Origin: Mesorhizobium loti CJ3sym
GTDB taxonomy: Bacteria; Pseudomonadota; Alphaproteobacteria; Rhizobiales; Rhizobiaceae
Reading direction: 5' to 3'
DNA: 64,000 nt
NCBI RefSeq assembly: GCF_000472785.1
Contig: NZ_AXAL01000011.1
Coordinates: 1 to 64,000, forward strand
Made by a program: the position numbers and the translations under genes. Below, piece by piece: positions 32,989 through 41,834 of this stretch. Numbering within the stretch: the stretch's first letter is position 1; each line of letters opens with the position of its first letter. The notes below the pieces were generated by a model. It was not told the origin of the DNA. It saw nothing but the letters and a program-made list of their open reading frames with translations, and made no database searches.

Positions 32989-33225
32989 TCAAAGTAAAAA
33001 CGTCTGCCGCTTCCGCAACGTCGCCGTGATCGCGTCAATCCCCACCTCGATTTCGCGCCTGCCCGTCACCATCGCATCCCCCGTCACACCTTCCAGCATC
33101 GAGCGCAACAGCTCCGCCTGGCCGACCAGCACCGCATCCTTCTCCGCCAAGGCCACGAGCGTGCGTGCTTCTAGGCGTAGCGTTGGGCCATGCGGTCATT
33201 TTCCGGCTGGTGGCGGATCAGCCGG
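32989..33225 (-). pseudogene. Fragment paralogous to the gene at 41835-42371
   Basis: Minus-strand translation gives LVALAEKDAVLVGQAELLRS and EVGIDAITATLRKRQTFLL, nearly the end of the protein at 41835 (LAALAEKDAVLVGQAELLRS, TLRERQTFLL). There is a frame disruption after the RHQPENDRMAQRYA segment. Only about the last 80 codons remain. It abuts the ornithine cyclodeaminase gene end. Confidence 0.85.
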
Positions 33226-33237
33226 TCCCGACCTTAG

Positions 33238-34209
33238 CTACGCCCCAAACACCCCCGCCGCCTGCGCGCGCATATACGCCAGCCCGGCCACCGCGAGATC
33301 CCCCACAGCCATGCCCCGAAACACGAACGCCACGGCCTCGCCTGGGTCCTGCCGCCCCGCAAAATCGCCGCAGACCAGGCCCGTCAGGTCGCCGGCGACC
33401 AGCGTTGCGTTGACCATGGGTTTGGGCATCTGCTTTTCCTGCTCCAGATCGTCGATGACGATGCGATCGAAGCGGCGCATCGTTGCGGGCAGCCAGGGCA
33501 GTGCGAGGTCGGTGATGGCGGTGAAGCTGCCCGGTTTCAGCCAGTTGGCGTCGAGGAACGGTTCGGGTTCGGGCACCAGTGTCACGGTCGTCACCACGAT
33601 GTCGGCGCCCTCGACGGCGGCTCGTGCAGTGTCGCAGGGGATGGCTTGGAGGCCACGCGACCGTGCCATCTCGCAAAGCGCGTCGCGATTGGTTTGGCCG
33701 CGCCCGAAGGCGCGGATTTCGCGCAAGGGAAAGAGGTCGGCGAAGGCTTCGAGGTGGCCGCGTGCTTGCACCCCGCAGCCGATGAAGGCGACGGAGGACG
33801 TGTCGCCCCGCGCCATGCGCCTGGCGGCGACGGCGCTCAAGCCCGCCGTGCGCTTGGCCGTCACCCAATTGCCGTCGATCAGGGCCAGCGGCAGGCCCGT
33901 CTCGGCGTCGAGCAGGGTGATCAGCGAATTGATTGTGGCCAGTCCGCGCTGGGCGTTGCGCGGGTTCACCACCAGCGACTTGGTGGCCAGCACGGATGGC
34001 ACCGAGGCGACGCCGAGCGTCGCCATGAAGTAGCGGTCGTCGCCCGGCCACACGGCGGCCTTTGGCGCGCACCAGACTTCGCCCCGCCGCTGGCCGACGA
34101 TCTGGCGTTCGATCTCGTCGACGATGTCAGGCGTGGAGATCGCCAGGCGATCGAGAACCGCCGACGACAGATAGGGCAGGGTCTCGACGGCAGGGGACTG
34201 GGTGTTCAT
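33238..34209 (-). CDS. Ornithine cyclodeaminase / mu-crystallin family dehydrogenase
   Basis: 323 residues. KSLVVNPRNAQRGLATINS and DGNWVTAKRTAGLSAVAARRMA are the substrate-side motifs, and VAFIGCGVQARGHLEAF is the NAD(P)-binding loop. TDLALPWLP supplies the conserved aspartate region. Members include ornithine cyclodeaminase, pyrroline-2-carboxylate reductase and alanine dehydrogenases, so the exact reaction is open. The gene stands alone, bounded by a relic downstream and a Gre-family gene upstream on the other strand. Confidence 0.9.
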   Translation of the reverse strand: MNTQSPAVETLPYLSSAVLDRLAISTPDIVDEIERQIVGQRRGEVWCAPKAAVWPGDDRYFMATLGVASVPSVLATKSLVVNPRNAQRGLATINSLITLLDAETGLPLALIDGNWVTAKRTAGLSAVAARRMARGDTSSVAFIGCGVQARGHLEAFADLFPLREIRAFGRGQTNRDALCEMARSRGLQAIPCDTARAAVEGADIVVTTVTLVPEPEPFLDANWLKPGSFTAITDLALPWLPATMRRFDRIVIDDLEQEKQMPKPMVNATLVAGDLTGLVCGDFAGRQDPGEAVAFVFRGMAVGDLAVAGLAYMRAQAAGVFGA

Positions 34210-34390
34210 CTTGTCACGTTCCCTAAGAGGCGGTCAGACTACACGATGTACGCCGGGCCGGAAGCCTGGGCGATGCCGGCGAGTGGATCGGCGAAACGGC
34301 TCGTCCTGGCGGGCCGTCGAATTGTTGCAGCTTTATCGTCGCCCATGGGTTATCCCCTGACCAACACCATTCGACACGGAGTTGCGACCA

Positions 34391-34873
34391 TTGAGCGTAG
34401 CCTTTGCCAAGGAGGAAAGTGCGGAGGCGGCATCGGAAACCATCCTGCCGGCTCGGCCTATCTCCGATCGGATCAACCTCGTCACCGAGGTGGGTCTCGA
34501 GATGCTGCACGATGAATTGGCGCGCGCCCGGCAGGCGCTCGAGGCCGCCAGCGTGCTGGAGGATGTCAACGAGAGGCGGCGGCAGTCGGCGGTTCCGGTT
34601 CGCGATGTCAGCTATTATGCCGAACGCGTCCGCACGGCTCAGCTCATGTCGGTGCCGACGTCTCATGACGTGATCGCCTTCGGGCACACCGTTACCTTCG
34701 CGCGTGATGATGGCCGCACCCAGACCTTCCGCATCGTCGGGGAGGATGAGGCCAACCCGGCGCAAGCGTCCATATCGCATGGTTCACCGGTAGCCATCGC
34801 GCTGATCGGCAAAAGCGTTGGCGATGTTGTCCGGCTGGGGCCGCGCGAACTCGAGATTCTGTCCATTTCCTAG
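34391..34873 (+). CDS. GreA/GreB-family transcription elongation factor-like protein
   Basis: 160 residues from TTG 34391, nine bases after GGAG; TTG 34382 is also in frame. The short helical N-terminal part (about 35-80, RINLVTEVGLEMLHDELARARQ region) is a shortened coiled coil. The C-terminal FKBP-like domain reads VIAFGHTVTFARDDG, then FRIVGEDEANP, SISHGSPVAIALIGKSVGD. This pattern matches GreA_GreB C-terminal domain proteins (Rnk/GreB-like). Such proteins bind the RNA polymerase secondary channel. The coiled coil is much shorter than in true GreA, so cleavage activity is doubtful. Confidence 0.85.
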   Translation: MSVAFAKEESAEAASETILPARPISDRINLVTEVGLEMLHDELARARQALEAASVLEDVNERRRQSAVPVRDVSYYAERVRTAQLMSVPTSHDVIAFGHTVTFARDDGRTQTFRIVGEDEANPAQASISHGSPVAIALIGKSVGDVVRLGPRELEILSIS

Positions 34874-34899
34874 CGGAGGATCGGTGTCAGTGAGCCGCG

Positions 34900-36081
34900 C
34901 TACCTGACGTCAAAACCCGGAACAGGCCGGGTCTTTCCGCTCAATCGAGCGCCAAGCGTCAAGGCCGCCGGGAAAGTCCTGATCACGGCGCGCATCACCG
35001 CCCTGCTGCCGGGCCGGAGCGCTATGCGGGCAATCAAGGCCGAGGCACGCAAACGGGTCGCGAATTGCCGGCGCCATTGCCTTTCGTAGCGGCGTCCGGC
35101 CTCGTCGTGGCCCTCGGGGCCTTTACCCGATGCGATCAGTTCCCGCGCAAGCAGCCAGCCGGATTGCAGCGCCATCGAAATCCCTTCGGCGATGACGGGA
35201 TGCGACTCGCCCGCGATGTTGCCGACGCGGAAGATGCCCTGGTCATAGCCAGATCGAATGCCGGGATGGATCGGTCCGGCGGCGAGCCACGGGCCATCCA
35301 GTTCGGCACCGGCCAGCACCGTTGCCACGCCTCGGCACGAGGCCAGGACGTGGCGCGACACTGCATCGGCGGCCGCGATATTTCCCCAGCGCTGGCGCAG
35401 TCCGGACAGAACATCCCGGCGGATGCAGCAGGAGATGGAAACCCGGCCACGGTCCGCCGTCACCATCCCACCATAGCCGCCCGGGAATACCAGCAGCGGC
35501 ATCAGGTCGGGCGCTAGTGCCGCGCCGGTAAAATGCGCCTTGAAACCGAAGAGGTCGGAAGGTTGGCTCGCTCTTTCAAGCTGGCTTGGCAGTTTGCCGG
35601 CTTCCCAGGATCCGTGCGCGGCAATGATGACAGGTGCGCTCAAAACCTGTTGTTGTTGGCCCGCCTCCACGGTCACGGACTGCAAATCACCCTGCCGGCG
35701 AATGGCGACAGCCTTGCAAGGCTGGAGAATTTCTACACCGGCGCGTTCGGCGGCCTGCAATAGGACGGTGTCCAGACGATCGCGGCCGAGAGCGCGGCCG
35801 AGACCCGTCCCGGCGCTCGGCATTGGCGCCTGCGCCGAGACATCGCCCGAAAAGAACCCGACGCGCCGTATTTCGGGGCCGGCTTCCGCGCGCCAAATCT
35901 CGCCGACGCCCAACCGGTCCAGCAAGGCAAGACTGGTGCCCGACATGAATTCGCCGCAGACCTTTCGGCGCGGAAAAGCGACCTTCTCAACCATCGCAAC
36001 CGACCAGCCATGCTGGGCCAGCGCAATGGCGGTGGAACTGCCGGCGGGGCCGGCACCGATGATGATTGCGTCGTGCGTCAT
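34900..36081 (-). CDS. FAD-dependent reductase/monooxygenase (geranylgeranyl reductase / UbiH-like)
   Basis: 393 residues from ATG 36081, which overlaps the methyltransferase stop (ATGA). The FAD fold begins DAIIIGAGPAGSSTAIALAQHG. RRKVCGEFMSGTSL and ALGRDRLDTVLLQAA follow the geranylgeranyl reductase and halogenase-like pattern. VGNIAGESHPVIAEGISMALQSG near 285-310 is the second FAD motif. It likely oxidises or reduces an aromatic or lipid product in the type III polyketide pathway encoded divergently. Such reductase plus methyltransferase pairs are common beside type III synthases. Confidence 0.88.
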   Translation of the reverse strand: MTHDAIIIGAGPAGSSTAIALAQHGWSVAMVEKVAFPRRKVCGEFMSGTSLALLDRLGVGEIWRAEAGPEIRRVGFFSGDVSAQAPMPSAGTGLGRALGRDRLDTVLLQAAERAGVEILQPCKAVAIRRQGDLQSVTVEAGQQQQVLSAPVIIAAHGSWEAGKLPSQLERASQPSDLFGFKAHFTGAALAPDLMPLLVFPGGYGGMVTADRGRVSISCCIRRDVLSGLRQRWGNIAAADAVSRHVLASCRGVATVLAGAELDGPWLAAGPIHPGIRSGYDQGIFRVGNIAGESHPVIAEGISMALQSGWLLARELIASGKGPEGHDEAGRRYERQWRRQFATRLRASALIARIALRPGSRAVMRAVIRTFPAALTLGARLSGKTRPVPGFDVR

Positions 36082-36782
36082 CTGGCGCCGGGCATGCTTG
36101 CGCCAACGAAACCTTGCGTAAACAGGCCTTTGCGGGCCTCCATCACCGGCGTTCCCCCTGACGCTTGCCATAATTGCGAGAGTTCCGTGCCGCGAAAACC
36201 GGAGCGGACACTTTGCGTCGCGTCGTTCAGCGTCACCGCCCCGGCGCCGATCACTCGCAGGCACCGGGTCGCGACAAGTGGCCCCCTGGCCCTGAGCGGC
36301 TCGGTCGCGACAAGAAGCGGGGCCATCGTCATGATCCTGGCAAACAGCTCCTTGAGGCGCGTGTCGTCGAAGTGATGGAGGATCAGGTTGGCGCAGACCA
36401 GATCGAAGGGCCTGTCTGTCGTCCAGTCGAATATATCGGCGGTCACGGGTTGCGCCCGCCAACCCAATTCAGCGAAAGCGTTGCACACATCCTTGCCGAT
36501 CAGGCCGATCCTGTCGACCATGACGATCTCCACATCGGGCCAGCGCCGCGCCATCAGCCGCGCCACTCCCAGCATGAACTTTCCGTCACCGGCGCCCAGT
36601 TCGAGGATGCGCAGCGGCGGCGTTTGCAAATTGGCTCGCATCAGCGAGGCCATGAACCTGGCCTGGAACATCAAGGCATTGATCCAGACGAGATCACGAC
36701 GGGATGCGATCGCACCGGGATCATCGGCCGGGAGGCCGTCGAGGAGCTCTGGCTCCAGATGCCGGATGTTCATGTCGGTCAT
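36078..36782 (-). CDS. Class I SAM-dependent methyltransferase of the polyketide cluster
   Basis: 234 residues. RILELGAGDGKFMLGVARLM is the SAM motif I, VMVDRIG the strand-two acid and FDLVCANLILHHFDD motif IV. LVATEPLRAR follows. It is translationally coupled to the flavoprotein gene. The likely substrate is the polyketide product, with methylation on oxygen or carbon. It is divergent from the polyketide synthase, with 290 bases between them that hold no other gene. Confidence 0.9.
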   Translation of the reverse strand: MTDMNIRHLEPELLDGLPADDPGAIASRRDLVWINALMFQARFMASLMRANLQTPPLRILELGAGDGKFMLGVARLMARRWPDVEIVMVDRIGLIGKDVCNAFAELGWRAQPVTADIFDWTTDRPFDLVCANLILHHFDDTRLKELFARIMTMAPLLVATEPLRARGPLVATRCLRVIGAGAVTLNDATQSVRSGFRGTELSQLWQASGGTPVMEARKGLFTQGFVGASMPGAR

Positions 36783-37072
36783 GCGATGGATCGGAATTTT
36801 GGGGCTTCAGCCGGCAATCCGGCACATGGAATTCGGTCGTACCTTATGGCCGCGCGCTGTTCATTTGGGAATTCGCCGTGTGAACTCGATCCGGATGGCG
36901 AAGCCGAATTTCGGTCCCTTTCATACAGGATCGGAGGCTGGTATCACAGTTTGCTATTAAGAAATATCGGCGCCACGCAATAAAATACTCTATGTCGGCG
37001 TTTGCCTTAGGAAACGCTTCCCAATTCCTAGACCTCTTGTGAGACCCGATTGGGCTCATTGTCGGAGCAATT

Positions 37073-38143
37073 TTGTCCCCACAAGCGTATCTGAACCGCA
37101 TCGCTACGTGTGTCCCCGAACACGACGTGCATCAGTTCTACCTCCGCTATGGAGCTTTGCTGCTTGAAGACGATGCCCAGCGCCTTCCCCTCTTCGAGCG
37201 AATGGTCGCTCTTGCCGGGATCGAACATCGCTATTCCTGCTTTGCGCCTGCCGACGATCCGCGCGGCGGGGCAATCGACCGCGACGGCACCTCGGTCAAG
37301 GGTTCGTTCGCCAGCACCGCGATCCGCATGGAGATGTACGAAGCCGCGGCACCTGAACTCGCGCAACAAACGGTCGACAAGCTTCTGGCCGGCGAAGACC
37401 GCTCTGCGATCACGCATTTGATCGTGACGAGTTGCACCGGCTTTTCGGCGCCCGGCATCGACCTCGAGCTGGTGGCGCGATGCGGCCTGCCAAATTCGGT
37501 CGAGCGCACCATCGTCGGCTTCATGGGATGCTACGCCGCCATCAACGCCTTGAAGCTGGCACGCCATATCGTGCGCTCCGATCCGAAAGCCCGCGTGCTG
37601 ACCGTCAACATCGAATTGTGCACGCTGCATTTCAGGGAAGCCGCCGAACTCGAGAAGCTGATCTCGTTTTGCCTGTGGGGAGACGGTTGCGCGGCCTCGC
37701 TGGTAACGGCCGAACCGCACGGCATCCTGCTCGAAAGCTTCCACGCCATTGTCGCCGCGGAGCGCAAGGAGCTGATGAGCTGGCATATCCGCGACGACGG
37801 CTTCGAGATGGTGCTGTCCGGCCAGGTTCCCGGCGCGGTCCGCGAGACGCTGCGCAACGAGCATGCGGCCATCCTCGGCGGCAGGCCCGCAAGCGAGATC
37901 GATTTGTGGGCGGTCCATCCCGGCGGCCGCTCCGTGCTCGACGCGGTCGAGCGGGCCCTCAAACTGGAGCCGAGCGCGCTCGCCGTATCGCGTGAAGTGC
38001 TGCGGCAATACGGCAACATGTCATCGGCAACCGTGATGTTCGTGATGGCCGAAATGCTGAAGGAGCCGCCGGGCTTGCTCGGCTGCGGCATGGCGTTCGG
38101 GCCGGGATTGACCACCGAGACCATGATGTTCCGGACTGCCTGA
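37073..38143 (+). CDS. Type III polyketide synthase (chalcone synthase family)
   Basis: 356 residues, TTG start with CGGAG seven bases upstream. The catalytic triad is intact: C153 in VGFMGCYAAIN, H282 in LWAVHPGGRS, N315 in YGNMSSATVMFV. The SCTGFSAPGID segment (about 120-130) and the closing CGMAFGPGLTTE are also typical. The enzyme condenses malonyl-CoA onto an acyl-CoA starter and cyclises the product to a pyrone, resorcinol or phloroglucinol. The chain length is not predictable. It is the first gene of an operon with a sulfotransferase and export genes. Confidence 0.94.
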   Translation: MSPQAYLNRIATCVPEHDVHQFYLRYGALLLEDDAQRLPLFERMVALAGIEHRYSCFAPADDPRGGAIDRDGTSVKGSFASTAIRMEMYEAAAPELAQQTVDKLLAGEDRSAITHLIVTSCTGFSAPGIDLELVARCGLPNSVERTIVGFMGCYAAINALKLARHIVRSDPKARVLTVNIELCTLHFREAAELEKLISFCLWGDGCAASLVTAEPHGILLESFHAIVAAERKELMSWHIRDDGFEMVLSGQVPGAVRETLRNEHAAILGGRPASEIDLWAVHPGGRSVLDAVERALKLEPSALAVSREVLRQYGNMSSATVMFVMAEMLKEPPGLLGCGMAFGPGLTTETMMFRTA

Positions 38144-39351
38144 TGAAGGCCCTGCACGAAAACATCTCGCTCGCGGCCCGTCGGCTGGCGCCCTATCTGC
38201 CGTATCCGCACTTCATGAGCGTGGCGCCTCTCGACGCCGTGCTGCGGGTCCTGTGGCGCGCGCAAGGCGATATCCCGCCTGCCTACTGGCCGCGCCTGGT
38301 GCTCCTGCTGCTACTTTCGCTGATCAACACGGTCGCCTCCCTGCCGGAGCGCTTGATCGTTGCGGCATGGCTGCGGCAGCGACCGCCCCGGATGGGACGC
38401 GACAACGCCCCCGTGTTCGTCCTCGGCTACTTCCGATCTGGAACGACGTTTTTGCAGAACCTGCTGGCAGCCGACCCGGACCTGAGATCGCCGAGTTGGC
38501 CGCAGGTTCTGGCCCCTCAGGCATTCGTCCCTGGCTGGTTTCTGCTGCGCTATTTTTTCGTGCCCTTGCTGCCGTTGACGCGCCTCGGCGCGGTCGTGCC
38601 GGTGGGCGCCACGCTGCCGGGCGAGGACGACTTCGCCTTGAACAATCTGGGCGGGATGTCCGTGCTTGCAGGACGCGCCATACTTCCCCGCCGGCAAGCC
38701 TTCTTCAATCGATTTCACGATCTCGACGCGCTTTCGAAGGCGGAGTTGAGCCGCTGGCGCTCGCATCAGCTGGGTTTCGTGCAGAAGCTTGCTCTCGTTG
38801 CGGGCGGGCGGCGGCTTCTGCTCAAATCGCCGAGCCATACGGCGCGCGTGCGCTACCTCCAGGAAATGTTTCCGGGCGCCAAGTTTGTCCACATCTCCCG
38901 TTCGCCGGAAGTCGTGTTCCGGTCCAACCTGCTTCTGGCGCGCGAATTGCAACGTGCATTCGCCCTGCAGCCGCCATTGCCCGAGGATGAGCAGGAGGAG
39001 ATCATCACCCGCGAATATCTCGCGACAGAGATGCACTATCTGGCCGATAGAGCCCGGATTCCAGCTGGCGATCTCGCCGAAGTGCGGCTGCAGGATCTCA
39101 CCGCCGACCCCGTGGGCGAGATGAAGCGGATCTACAGTGAACTGGGCCTGCCATTTTCGCGCGACGGCGAAGGGCGGGTGCTGCAGGTCGCCGCGACGTT
39201 CGGCAAACAGGTGCGCAGCAACCATCCCGACCTGAGCGAAAGGCAGAAGGCGCGGGTCGCTCGCCTCGAACCGCTGGCCGCCGCTTTTGGGCATGCGCCT
39301 CCACAGGCTCCCAGGACGCTCGATGTTGACAGCCAACAGCGCATTGGATGA
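38143..39351 (+). CDS. Membrane-associated sulfotransferase
   Basis: 402 residues, start overlapping the polyketide synthase stop (TGATG). GYFRSGTTFLQNLL (95-108) is the 5'-phosphosulfate-binding loop of PAPS sulfotransferases. LLKSPSHTARVRYLQEMFPG and FVHISRSPEVVFRS provide the 3'-phosphate site, with the arginine and serine conserved. A hydrophobic stretch at about 48-67 could anchor it to the membrane. It most likely transfers sulfate from PAPS to a hydroxyl of the polyketide or of a lipid precursor. PAPS-making genes are not in the window. Confidence 0.88.
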   Translation: MKALHENISLAARRLAPYLPYPHFMSVAPLDAVLRVLWRAQGDIPPAYWPRLVLLLLLSLINTVASLPERLIVAAWLRQRPPRMGRDNAPVFVLGYFRSGTTFLQNLLAADPDLRSPSWPQVLAPQAFVPGWFLLRYFFVPLLPLTRLGAVVPVGATLPGEDDFALNNLGGMSVLAGRAILPRRQAFFNRFHDLDALSKAELSRWRSHQLGFVQKLALVAGGRRLLLKSPSHTARVRYLQEMFPGAKFVHISRSPEVVFRSNLLLARELQRAFALQPPLPEDEQEEIITREYLATEMHYLADRARIPAGDLAEVRLQDLTADPVGEMKRIYSELGLPFSRDGEGRVLQVAATFGKQVRSNHPDLSERQKARVARLEPLAAAFGHAPPQAPRTLDVDSQQRIG

Positions 39352-39360
39352 CATAGGATC

Positions 39361-39975
39361 ATGACAGCACGCCTATGGTCGCACGCACGCTGGGCAGCCT
39401 TGGCCCGGCTGTTGCTTGTCCCTGTGCTGCTCGCGATCTGCGCCCCATCGCTTCCGGCGGCGGCCGATGAGCAGAGTGACGCGGTCAAGCTGGTTGAGAC
39501 CGTGCGACAGGCGGCGATTACGCTTGGGCACGGTGGATCCACCGAGGGGCAGCTCCGCTCGATCTCCGCGGCATTCGACGGCAGGGGGATCGCGCAAGCC
39601 GTGCTCGGGACGTATTGGCGCCGGGCGAGCGCGGACGACCGCGCCTCGGTGGTCGATGCGCTGCTCTATGCGATTGCACACAGGCTGGCCGACAGACTAG
39701 AGCGGACGCAGGACAAGACTTTCACCGTGCTCGGAACGAAGGCTCTGGCCAATGGCGACATCCTGGTGCGCAGCGAATTCCGCCGGCCGCTCCACGGCCC
39801 GACATCCGTGGACTGGCGTGTCCGCCACTGCCGCGGACAACTCTGCATCGGCGATGTCCTTGTCGACGGCGGCTCCGTGACCGTGCAGCAGCGGGACCGC
39901 GTTGCCCAGCTGCTCGCCGGCAATGGCGGCTCGATCCCGGCACTTGTCGCCGATCTCAGGAAAGGCCGGGTATGA
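39361..39975 (+). CDS. MlaC/Ttg2D-like periplasmic phospholipid-binding protein
   Basis: 204 residues with a signal peptide ending near residue 36 (LLAICAPSLPAAADE). The mature domain, YWRRASADDRASVVDALLYAIAHRLADRL and IPALVADLRKGRV, follows the MlaC tolerance-protein pattern, with a hydrophobic pocket for a lipid tail. It starts ten bases after the sulfotransferase and is followed by an ABC exporter. This implies that the product is a lipid carried across the periplasm. Here the usual MlaE permease is replaced by a FtsX/MacB-type permease, which is uncommon. Confidence 0.82.
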   Translation: MTARLWSHARWAALARLLLVPVLLAICAPSLPAAADEQSDAVKLVETVRQAAITLGHGGSTEGQLRSISAAFDGRGIAQAVLGTYWRRASADDRASVVDALLYAIAHRLADRLERTQDKTFTVLGTKALANGDILVRSEFRRPLHGPTSVDWRVRHCRGQLCIGDVLVDGGSVTVQQRDRVAQLLAGNGGSIPALVADLRKGRV

Positions 39976-39991
39976 CGCCTCGCTTGTGCTC

Positions 39992-40696
39992 ATGTCCCTC
40001 CTCGTCGAATTGAGCAATGTCGGTCGCGACTTTGACGGCGGCCGCATTGTCGCCGTCGACGGTGTGTCGCTGGCGATCGAGGATGATGAGACCGTCGCCA
40101 TTGTCGGCCGCAGCGGGAGCGGCAAGTCCACGATCCTGAACCTGGTCTGTGGGCTCGACCGGCCGACGCGCGGCGAAGTTCGGTTCGAAGGAAGGGCCGT
40201 CAACGGGAGGGCCGCATGGGCAGCCGTGCGGGCCAGCAGGATCGGTATCGTTTTCCAGAACTTCTTCCTGCTGCAGTCCTTGTCGGCGCGCGAGAACATC
40301 GAGGTGGCTTTGCTGGGAAACCTTGGCGGAGCACGGCAGCGTCGCGTTCGCGCGCTCGAACTTCTGGCCCATTTCGGTCTTGCCGAACGCGCTACGCTCT
40401 TGCCGGCGGAGCTTTCGGGCGGCGAACGCCAGCGGCTTGCCATTGCGCGCGCGCTTGCCAACCGTCCGAAGCTTCTCGTTGCGGACGAGCCGACAGGAAG
40501 TCTCGACGTGCAGACGAGCCAGTCCGTGATGGGCATCATTGGCAACGCGCATCGCGAGTTTGGTACGGCGGTGATCGTGGTCACCCATGACGAGGACGTG
40601 GCCGCGCTGTGTGGCCGGCGCGTCGAGATCTCCGACGGCCGCATCCGTTCGGACAGCCGGACGGCGGCGATGCCGAAGCCATCCGCTAACCCATGA
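39992..40696 (+). CDS. ABC transporter ATPase, LolD/MacB type
   Basis: 234 residues from ATG 39992; the frame extends 30 codons upstream into the previous gene. Walker A is GRSGSGKST, the Q-loop lies in IVFQNFFLLQ, the signature is LSGGERQRLAIARAL, Walker B is LLVADEPTGSLD and the H-loop is VVTHDED. This pattern places it with MacB/LolD ATPases that drive lipid or lipoprotein transfer. Its stop overlaps the permease start. Confidence 0.93.
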   Translation: MSLLVELSNVGRDFDGGRIVAVDGVSLAIEDDETVAIVGRSGSGKSTILNLVCGLDRPTRGEVRFEGRAVNGRAAWAAVRASRIGIVFQNFFLLQSLSARENIEVALLGNLGGARQRRVRALELLAHFGLAERATLLPAELSGGERQRLAIARALANRPKLLVADEPTGSLDVQTSQSVMGIIGNAHREFGTAVIVVTHDEDVAALCGRRVEISDGRIRSDSRTAAMPKPSANP

Positions 40697-41814
40697 CAGA
40701 GCTGACCCTTCCCTTGCGCGGTCTCCTTGCGCGTCCGCTTCGCACCCTGCTCACGGTTCTCGGCATCGCGCTGGCGGTCGCGGGGTTTGTGGCGCTTACC
40801 GGCCTGACCGCCGGTGTTCAGCACTCGTTTGCGTCGGGAATCGATGAGAACGGTGCGGATCTGGTGGTGAGCCAGCGTGCCGCATTCAACCTGGTGAGCA
40901 GCACCGTGCCCAAGGCCCTGGGCTCCGGGCTTTCCGCCGTGCCAAACGTCGAGGCCGTGTCGGGCGTTCTCCTGAACATCACTACGGCCGACGACAACGC
41001 AAACATTGTCATGGCCGGCTGGCCGAGCGACAGCTTCCTGTGGAAAGACATGCACCTTGTGGCGGGGCGGATCCCTGCGCCGGGGGACCAGTGGCCCGTG
41101 ATCCTCGGCGAGTCGATCGCCACCGCATTGGACAAGCGGGTCGGCGATACCGTCGAGCTACAGTTCCAGCCCTACCAGATTGTCGGCATCGCGTCGTTCT
41201 CGTCCGTGCTGAACCAGAACAGTGCGATCGTTCCGCTCGAAGGGCTGCAGCAACTCCTGTCGCGCGAGGACGTGTTTACCTTGTATGAGGTGAGGTTGAA
41301 GCGCCCGCTCGAGAAGAACGACATCGCTGTTGCCCGAACCCGGCTCATTGCCGCCGCACCGGGATTCGCGGTGGGCGACACCGAGCAGTTTGCCAACAGC
41401 ATCCGCATCTTCGATCTGCTGAAGGCGATTGCCCAGACCATTTCACTGGTTGTCATGGCGATGGCCTCCGTCGCCGTTGCCAACACACTCCTGATGGCCG
41501 TCAACGAACGGACGTTCGAGATTGGCGTTCTCGCGGCACTTGGCTGGTCACCGCGGCGGATCCTTCGGCTCATTCTCATCGAAGGCGTGATCATGAGCGC
41601 AGCCGGCGGGGTTATCGGGATTGTTCTCGGCGTCCTCACGATGCAGATGGCGGCGAAGACAAACTTCGCGGCGGGCTTGATCGTGCCTTATCTGTCAGGC
41701 TGGTCGATCGCGCAGGCGCTGATCTTCGTCTTCATTGCTGGGCCGCTTGGCGCGCTCTACCCGGCCTGGCGCGCCACCCGCCTTCTGCCCGCTGACGCGC
41801 TCCGCAGGATCTGA
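40693..41814 (+). CDS. ABC transporter permease, FtsX/MacB type
   Basis: 373 residues. One membrane helix at about 15-38, a large periplasmic region (about 40-245), then three helices (about 250-275, 295-325, 338-360) with the FtsX-domain pattern NERTFEIGVLAALGWSPRRI. This is the mechanotransmission architecture of MacB/LolE-like permeases, which push substrates at the periplasmic face instead of through the membrane. With the upstream ATPase and the MlaC-like protein it likely exports the sulfated lipid-like product. Confidence 0.92.
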   Translation: MTELTLPLRGLLARPLRTLLTVLGIALAVAGFVALTGLTAGVQHSFASGIDENGADLVVSQRAAFNLVSSTVPKALGSGLSAVPNVEAVSGVLLNITTADDNANIVMAGWPSDSFLWKDMHLVAGRIPAPGDQWPVILGESIATALDKRVGDTVELQFQPYQIVGIASFSSVLNQNSAIVPLEGLQQLLSREDVFTLYEVRLKRPLEKNDIAVARTRLIAAAPGFAVGDTEQFANSIRIFDLLKAIAQTISLVVMAMASVAVANTLLMAVNERTFEIGVLAALGWSPRRILRLILIEGVIMSAAGGVIGIVLGVLTMQMAAKTNFAAGLIVPYLSGWSIAQALIFVFIAGPLGALYPAWRATRLLPADALRRI

Positions 41815-41834
41815 CGCCGGCTCGCTGGGGCGCC

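Noticed and set aside
27893..33237. The defence-type island as an integrative element
   Set aside because: No integrase, tRNA gene, attachment-site duplication or transfer gene is visible. I describe it only as an AT-rich accessory region.
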